64,000 bases of DNA, from assembly GCF_014356525.2 (NCBI RefSeq), contig NC_052507.1, positions 55,437,347 to 55,501,346 of the forward strand, in the 5' to 3' direction. The first letter of the stretch is position 1. The number at the start of each line of letters is the position of its first letter. Under the pieces are notes generated by a model. That model did no database searches and was not told where the DNA came from. It was given only the letters and a program-made list of their open reading frames with translations. Both the position numbers and the translations under genes were made by a program. Of the stretch, positions 57,272 to 64,000 are shown one piece after another. This DNA comes from Nilaparvata lugens. Lineage: Eukaryota > Arthropoda > Insecta > Hemiptera > Delphacidae.

Positions 57272-57526
57272 TTATTACGTTCCCGTTAGATGCCGCGACA
57301 GGGTTGGTTCACTGGTTTCTTGCTCCTTCTCTCGTCGCATCGCATAAGACGTTCGAACCTTTTCTTTCAGGATATTTTTGTTATCTGTTTATTGTAGGGT
57401 TGCTTTTATCGCGTTCCCGATAATGATAATCTTGTCTTTCTACACTGTCGTTACCTGAATATTTTTGTATAAGCCCATCTAGTCGTCTTTCTATTGCTTC
57501 AGTAGTGCTTCGACTCTCTTAGCAGT
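57272..57526 (+). other. Spacer between pol and the third ORF
   Basis: 255 bp without a conserved ORF. It may contain the splice acceptor for a subgenomic RNA: TTTCTTTCAG at 57362-57371 and TTGCTTCAG at 57494-57502 are candidates. Confidence 0.4.
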
Positions 57527-58678
57527 ATGGCGCCTCGTCTTGGTCTACTTGATCGCTTTTTATCCATCGCTGAAGTGCGTTCACGTAATGTGAAAAGTAG
57601 GGAGGATGGTGTGTTGTTCCGTAGTTTGAAGGTGCGACATTGGAACATGTCAGTGAGAGAGCGCCGCGGCGCTTTGTGCCGTATATCTACTGAAGCGCAG
57701 TGGGCGATTCCTATTGAAATCATGGGTGGGGTGGTGGTCGCTCTTGTGAACCGGTCCGACTCATCTGTATTACTCTTCGACCCTTGTCGGATAGCTGATA
57801 CGACGCTTAGGGCTCGTATTTTGTGGCTTATTCATGATCATTCCATGTTGAAAAATTTGGTTTCAGCTCCAGCATTTCACTTCCGATTCCATCCGTTTTA
57901 TCGCGATTCACTCTCTTATTCCGATGCTGTGTTATACATTATTTTCCATTTGAATAGACATTTGCACGACTTGCCATATGCCCTGTCAACACCGTTATCT
58001 GAAGTGGTGTCGGAGATCGGTCAGAGTATTCCAGAACTAGATATTTCGGAATTTTCCTCCTTTTGTTCTGCTGTCAATGTATATCCACCTGTCGGTTCGA
58101 CAGACTCTTCCCTGACATTTCCGTATCCTGAAGTGGTATCCCCTGTCCCAACCGAGAACGAGGACGAGCTACTAGCTGATCCGGAAGACGACTCAACAAC
58201 AGTAGAAGTCAATGAGTTTGTTCGGGTGGACAGACACCAGCAGTGTACCTCCTCCACATCGTCATCTTCTTCATCTTCGACCACTTCTTCCCCGCCCGCA
58301 TCACATCCCTTCTCTTCTTCCTCTCTACCCATAGCCCGTGTTCCCGAGGCTATTCCCCCCGTACCGTTTCAACTGATACACGAAGTCTCGACTAACCATA
58401 GAAGGATTCCGGCGGAGGACATGGAATCAGTATCATCGATCACTGGAGCAGCCGCGGAGGTCACCACGATGGATATAGAGTCATCTGCCCCCGCGTCGGC
58501 TATTTCAGCAGCGACACCGTCTACTTCCAGGAACCTGGATCCCCCGATTTTCGACAGATCCCGCATTTTGTACAAACCTTACAATAAGCCAGGTGCTCGT
58601 AAGCGACGGGCCGGCCGTCCTAGGTTTAAAGTGCTCGGTCCCGACGGCAAGTGGAAGTGGATGAGAGTGCGACATTGA
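57527..58678 (+). CDS. Third ORF of the Gypsy element, unknown function (383 residues)
   Basis: It starts at an ATG 256 bp after the pol stop, in the position of env in errantiviruses, but has no signal peptide, no membrane segment and no furin-like site. Residues ~28-150 look like a compact alpha/beta domain: strands WAIPIEIMGGVVVALVN and SSVLLFDP, then helices RARILWLIHDH and SYSDAVLYIIFHLNRHL. Residues ~185-345 are low-complexity, acidic and Ser/Pro-rich (Ser run at 242-251). The last 30 residues are strongly basic, with an AT-hook-like core ARKRRAGRPRF and KWKWMRVRH. The order strand, FDP, then a helix near SYSD is reminiscent of adenain/Ulp1-type cysteine proteases, but the catalytic His and Cys are not evident, so this is only a hypothesis. 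The frame is intact. Expression would need a spliced or subgenomic RNA. Confidence 0.7.
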   Translation: MAPRLGLLDRFLSIAEVRSRNVKSREDGVLFRSLKVRHWNMSVRERRGALCRISTEAQWAIPIEIMGGVVVALVNRSDSSVLLFDPCRIADTTLRARILWLIHDHSMLKNLVSAPAFHFRFHPFYRDSLSYSDAVLYIIFHLNRHLHDLPYALSTPLSEVVSEIGQSIPELDISEFSSFCSAVNVYPPVGSTDSSLTFPYPEVVSPVPTENEDELLADPEDDSTTVEVNEFVRVDRHQQCTSSTSSSSSSSTTSSPPASHPFSSSSLPIARVPEAIPPVPFQLIHEVSTNHRRIPAEDMESVSSITGAAAEVTTMDIESSAPASAISAATPSTSRNLDPPIFDRSRILYKPYNKPGARKRRAGRPRFKVLGPDGKWKWMRVRH

Positions 58679-59108
58679 TCTCATATTGTTTTCAATGAGG
58701 TATTAATTAGGAGGTTAGTTTTTTTTTTGGAAGAAGATTATTGTTGTTATTTTCCTTTCTTTGCTCCGTTCTTTTATATTCAGTACAGTCGTCGAAATTT
58801 CCTTTTAAATATTTTTCTTTATTACAGCTGCTGCTGCCAGATACATAGGAATTTCAGATTTATAGCTCTATGCCGTCCTCACCATAATCTTAAAACTCAT
58901 GTCCATTTCTTTAGAGTAAGATACCGTTGACGTCGACTCTCTATTTCCAAATTTATTTTTTCCCGGATATGACGTACTATTCCCCTGGACTTGACTTTCC
59001 TTTCTTTGTTGGTTGAACTTCATGGGACAATTCGGATGTGGTGTGGTTATACCCGGTATTCCCGACGTCGCCTTGTACCTTCAACGCCAATCCCCCCCCC
59101 TCCTTAGT
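58679..59108 (+). other. 3' untranslated part of the Gypsy element
   Basis: Non-coding, T-rich, with a C9 run near 59091-59099. A 67-codon frame (58727-58930) has no homology. Confidence 0.5.
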
Positions 59109-59119
59109 AGGAGTGGGGT

Positions 59120-61004
59120 GTCACAAAGTGAATTTTTGTGACGGATAGAGAGCCGTCGTCCAGCATAAAATTAGCGAAATTATTCTATTTTAGAATAGGA
59201 ATAGGATCGTCTGCCAGATATATTTTGTTAGATTTGTAGTTGTGTATACATTATCACTATCGCCGTCAACCCCCTTTAAATTAGCAGCATTCGTATCATC
59301 TAAACGATAAGCGGCTACCGAGTCGGGCCAGTATCGCTCTTCATGAAATTTCTGGAATAGAAATATTGTTTACCGGCCTGAATTAGTGTAGTAATTAGTA
59401 TCAGTGTCGTCATTAGCTGCACCCTTATCATCAGCACTAGTGGATTCAAACCCTGTCACATGACTAGTGGCGTGATCGTCTTTTCAGACTCCCATTGGTC
59501 AGCAAGCCCCTTTTCCCCCGGCCTCCTAACTTTCAGCGACCCGGTGTGGCTTCAGGAGACCTGGGAGAGAGTCAGTTGTTCGGTGGTTGAGCGTGAGATC
59601 GGGTCGCGAATCTCCTCTCCTTACGACGTTACCGACACTAATTATTATTCTATCTTGTGCTAACGTAGAATATTGTAGGTCGAGTTCCGAACAACTCGGA
59701 GTTAGAATTCCCTTGTGGGTTTTTCTTTCTTGTCAGCTATTTTTTTCCCGAATTCGTATCACTGGGGGTGAACGAATTATTCTTGGTTTTGAAACCTGTA
59801 AGGGATCTCAAGTTTGAGCTACAAACAGTTGAGTGGGGAATTTAGCTAGGCTTTTAAGCAAATTATTTTTGAGGGCTTAATTCTTAAGTCTCGACTCTGT
59901 CGCTTCACGACGTTTAAGTTTAGTGCGGGAATTTGTTTGCTATTCTCCGTATTTAGTTCTGCAGTGATTCAGGTAACTGTATGTTAGGACTGGTCACTTG
60001 TGTGCATTTCCTCTTCTGTAATAAGGTAATCTCAGTTTTTAGGGGTGTGTTTTCCTTATTAATTTTCATACTATAGAGTGATTCCCATACCCTTAAGGGC
60101 AGTTACAGATTGGCCCTTAATAACCGGCGCGCTGTCATCAGATTAGCGCGGAAATCCTGTTTAGCAGTTTCAGAATTGCTGAAAATCCTTCGCAGCTACA
60201 GGCTCGCGATTCAGAAATCCGACACCCGAAACCTCATCCGTTGAGCTTTAGTTATCATAAAATTGTAATTGATATACTGTATTTAGCTAGCAGGTTCAGC
60301 TTGCTGAGATCTATATCGCGATTCACAGATCGCGAGTTATTTAACCAAACCCCATTAGTTACAGGAAGGAACAATCCTATTAACGAATCTCCATTCCCCA
60401 GGCCCGATAAAATATTCCCTATAACTCAAACTCGGTATACCATATCCTGTACCTTATATCACTTACACCTCTCCAATCATATTGATCTAATACCGGGTAC
60501 GCAGGTTCAGTCTGCACACCGACAGCCCGCAGTCTCAGATTGCGAAAACCGTAACAAAAATTCTATATCATTCCTTGTTAAACTCCATCCCGAGTTCCTC
60601 CACCTACAACCTTTATTCCGGGCTTGCAGGTACAGCTTTGCTCGCCGTCAACTCGCAGTTGGTTCAGATTGCGTACTACCTTTACAAATATAATTATTTG
60701 TGGGGATCTGATATCCGGATCCGTATCCTTGGTTAAGGTTACCTCAATTCTCCCTAACACCCAACCTGAATTCCAAGAGCCGAGGGCCGAATCGGCCAAC
60801 AACGGCACGGGCACACACACTTCCCTTCAAATTAAAATACCTCCCGCCAAAGACAGAGGGTAAAGAATCAGGACAGGGGGAGAAGTGTAGGTCCAGTATC
60901 TCCACCAGTCAATACGGTCACCGACCCCGACCCATACCCGGCTGTAGCTAGTCCGCGTCGTAGCAATACTTCGCAATTATTAGAAAACCTAGAGGGTGGA
61001 ATAG
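59120..61004 (+). repeat. 3' LTR of the Gypsy element
   Basis: Same sequence as the 5' LTR, including its internal modules. Homology ends at GGTGGAATAG, after which host DNA begins. Confidence 0.9.
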
Positions 61005-61008
61005 GACT

Positions 61009-63360
61009 TTCTAATAAGACAAATAATGAAAAGTTATTTGATCAGCTGTTTTAGCACACTTGAAATTAGGACAATATGAATGTCAACAATGCTTGTCGTC
61101 GACTGCGGAAATTTACGCACAAACGAAAATGCACCTTGAAATGATGTAATCTAACGGATTCAATGCAAGGACAACCAATAACGAATCTGATGTTTTTACG
61201 ATGATGTCATTCTAATGTAGTTCACTTTAGTCGAATTTTCGTGCAACTGAACTCAAGATTTGAATTTATTAGTATATATTATGATATAATAAACAAACCA
61301 CTAGACATATATGAATGAATTACTTGATTTAGTTCACTATACACCACTAAGCTGGTGTGTGGATGAATTTTCATTAAGTGTATGTCATCCAAATCTTTCT
61401 TATAAAATCTTTTCATCTTTCTCACAAAACCGGCTTTCACAGACTCCTCATGATAATACAACTAATAATTTTTATTTATCATTAGAGTTTAATGAAGATT
61501 ACGATCGATGATCATGAATCATTATTTTTTAAAGAAATTTTATTCAGTCGCTCAGTGAGTCCAATTATTCTATCCTTCATAAGAACATAATCCAGAAGTG
61601 AGTTGCATGTAAATTATCCACTATTCATTCCTGTATACTCTACAAATACAGTACATTCTCTATTGTGTATCCAATGTATTAATTCCTCTGCCACTTAATT
61701 TATTCAATCATGATGACTCGATCTAAATGTTCGACTTGTCCTTGTAAAGTTCTTGAAAGTCCACTCAAGCTCTCTACCACAAATAGCAAATACCATAAAA
61801 GCTTTAATTAGCTAGCATCTACAGTCCTTATAGAGACCATTCTATTGAAATGCCATCCACAAAAGTGCCAGGTACATAAATTTCGTTCCTCTCGTGATTG
61901 AAGCAATAGGGAAGGTTCCAATCGTGAATGTCCATTTACAAGTTCATGTGCATTCCAGACGAAGATCACGATCCTGATAAAAGATACTGTATCGTGGAGT
62001 TTTCACAATAATTCAAAAATATCATGTACCCCTAATGGAGATATAGTGTTAGCGCTGCAGACGTTAATAATTAACAAGACAATTATTGTCTTTAGAGACT
62101 CTCCTCTAGTCATGGAAAATAAATCACACGTTTTTCATAGTTTGTGTAACAAAAGTAAAATGGTCTCTTTTGTGGTCGCAATAGTATCTTATCGCTTGGA
62201 TAATTCAAGAGACATGAGCCTACCACTCCCATTAAACGATTTAATATCGTTATCTTTTCATAATAGGTGACTATCTGAGACGCTGACCCTGCTAAATATA
62301 ATTTTTTCTGTTGAAAAATCGCTTCCCCGAGGTTCCGAAGCCGAACTGACTCGAAGCTATTTCGACTTAGCCGAAGCGTTCACTTAACCGTTATCATCCT
62401 TCCCATCAATAACACACAAGCCTGGAGCTCATTTGCACATCTCACTCGGAAAAAATACGATAACACGAACAGGTACTTGTTGAGATTGATACATATTTAA
62501 ACATTTCATTCATAAAAATTCTCGACGCATTTGAATTTTATTGACGTACTTGCATTGAATTCAACTACCGTGAAATGTTGTCATTGCATTGTTGTCCAAA
62601 TTGTTCATTAGTTTTCCTGGTATTTCCTTTGTTAGGTGACATCATTAAACTATTCTACGTCGGTTAGATCTAGACTAGCGTGTAATTGGGTAACGTATCC
62701 GAGTGCACATCTAAAAGCAGAACTTTGTTTGGAATTCGAATTCCCTCAAAATGTCGATTCATATTGTAATATAATATTATAATAATGTTCCTTCATAAAC
62801 CATAAAGAAGCATCAATGTGGAGTTTGGATTTATTTTATTTGAGTTCCATTGGGTTGCAATGGAACATTAAATTTCGGTAGCGGAGCAACTCTTTGTAAT
62901 AATAGGCTGATAGACCTGATGCACCGGTACCTCAAGGCTAACATTAATGTTCGACACTGTCAAGATATTTCAATTCTCATCTTATATACATCATTCATGA
63001 GGCGAATGCCAGATTCAATGACAATACCTAACCGCAGTAATAAGGATAATAATTCTATTTTTCGAGAGGTCAGATCATACGCCAGTCACCGGATGTACCT
63101 TGTCAATCCTTCTGCTTCTCCTTCTTACTTCGTCCTTTTCCATGTGGTACAGTATTCGTTATTTTTCTCCATTCTTGGTATTTTTCTACATTGAAATTGG
63201 ATTTTGATTAACAGCTCACCTCTGTTTTACTAGCCATGTTTTTCTTCGGAACATTTATCAATCTTCATTGATGTTTAACCGTTAAACATTATGGGATATT
63301 AACCGTTGACTATCAATAACCGGTAACCGGTAACTAAATGCAATGCATTCGTGGGAATGT
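61009..63360. other. Non-coding region after the Gypsy element
   Basis: AT-rich host DNA with no recognised gene, splice-supported exon or complete repeat. Confidence 0.4.
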
Positions 63361-63960
63361 TTTATCAGCTTTTTCTTCATTTGATCATGAATATTATCTT
63401 CTCAATATCTTCTCCTTTTTCAATGTTCTCGGTTTTTTCTTCTACTTTATTTCTCCTTTCCTACTCATTTCTCCTTAACTCTTCTGATCTTCTCTTAGCT
63501 CTTCTTCGTTGTTTTCTCATTCCATCGTCTTCAGAGCTTCTACTCTTTGTCTTGCCACTCCTTCTTCAAATCCATTCTTGATTTTCTCATTCAATTCAAT
63601 TTTTTTATTCTTCGATTTTTCTATCGGTCTACTTTAACTTTGCCCGCCTTATCCTCCTCTATCATGTTTCCTCCATTCCTCAGCTTTTTATAATCCCTTG
63701 TCTCTTTTTCTCTTTCTTATTCTTTTATCTCACTCCCTTTTTTCTTTCATACCCTTTCTATTGTCTTTTTTCCTCCCTCCTTTATATCTCTTTCCTCACT
63801 TCCAAATCTACTCCTCCTTTAAACCTTTTCCTTCTTCCTATGTCTCAAGTTATAAGACATCTCATCTCAACCACATTTCCTTATTTCCTATTTCTATTTC
63901 CTCCTCTTCTTTTGTTGCTCTTCAGCCTTGTTGTTCCTTCCCAACCTTTGTTCTCCAGCC
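63361..63960 (+). repeat. Pyrimidine-rich tract
   Basis: About 600 bp dominated by TCTTC/TTCTCC words on the plus strand. It is similar in style to 41438-41820 and, on the other strand, 37497-37720. It is low complexity, and the 76-codon frame at 63351 is not accepted. Confidence 0.5.
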
Positions 63961-64000
63961 ATCAAACAATAGCACACAACATCATAATGCGGAACATGAT

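Larger units (their letters stand above)
50573..61004 (+). mobile_element. Full-length Ty3/Gypsy-type LTR retrotransposon with a third ORF
   Basis: LTRs of ~1.89 kb (50573-52456 and 59120-61004) bracket a 6.66-kb interior. A PBS beginning TGGCGCCCAAG is at 52503, 46 bp inside the 5' LTR, and a purine tract AGGAGTGGGG (59109-59118) abuts the 3' LTR. The 4-bp sequence GACT flanks both sides (50569-50572 and 61005-61008), a plausible target duplication; the exact terminal base is ambiguous because T precedes GTCAC in both LTRs. Gene order is gag-protease-RT-RNaseH-integrase, then a separate ORF of 383 codons. The integrase-last order assigns it to Metaviridae/Gypsy; the residues around the integrase glutamate (NPTERVNR) recall mdg3-like insect lineages. 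The element is young. Confidence 0.92.

Overview
The window looks like nuclear DNA of an insect, most likely a hemipteran (perhaps a planthopper-type genome; this last step is inference from repeat style only). It is AT-rich and intron-rich, with GT-AG introns, an insect-type odorant receptor gene, and a dense load of LTR retrotransposons, LINE tails, non-autonomous Helitrons, foldback elements and MITEs. No rRNA genes, CRISPR arrays or bacterial operons were seen.

Layout. Positions 959-16305 (+) carry the last seven coding exons of mitochondrial translation initiation factor 2 (MTIF2); the 5' part lies outside the window. Its introns are packed with mobile DNA: Helitron-like copies (1198-1859, 10469-10693), a MITE present twice (2318-2713, 15733-16040), a dispersed repeat (2950-3842), a complete 6.0-kb non-autonomous LTR element on the minus strand (4312-10347, with ~99% identical LTRs, 4-bp target duplication, PBS, PPT and one coiled-coil ORF), a solo LTR (11186-12363) with a MITE nested in it, and a foldback element (13357-14130). 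At 19120-20250 (-) is a frameshifted 3' end of a LINE reverse transcriptase. Positions 20567-25250 (+) hold a complete five-exon, 416-residue odorant receptor gene, including a 100-bp exon (22179-22278) that supplies transmembrane segment 5. Positions 27851-29293 (-) hold an intronless 480-residue leucine-rich-repeat protein that may be of bacterial origin. Positions 30000-38700 are repeats (LINE tails, a VNTR-containing repeat, a tRNA-derived SINE, a Helitron). At 39469-39610 (+) is a probable first coding exon encoding a signal peptide, followed by a perfect splice donor; the rest of that gene may lie beyond the window across a very long intron.

Positions 50573-61004 (+) are a complete, apparently very young Ty3/Gypsy-type retrotransposon with two ~1.89-kb LTRs that differ only by homopolymer-length changes. 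It encodes a Gag-Pol polyprotein with a SAP-like motif, a CCHC knuckle, two retropepsin-like domains in tandem, RT, RNase H and integrase, plus a separate 383-residue third ORF that does not look like an envelope. Two single-base shifts break pol in RNase H, and both look like homopolymer undercalls.

The most interesting items are the third ORF and the doubled protease of the Gypsy element, the possible horizontally acquired LRR gene, and the intact non-autonomous LTR element lying antisense in MTIF2. The host genes are not functionally linked to each other.
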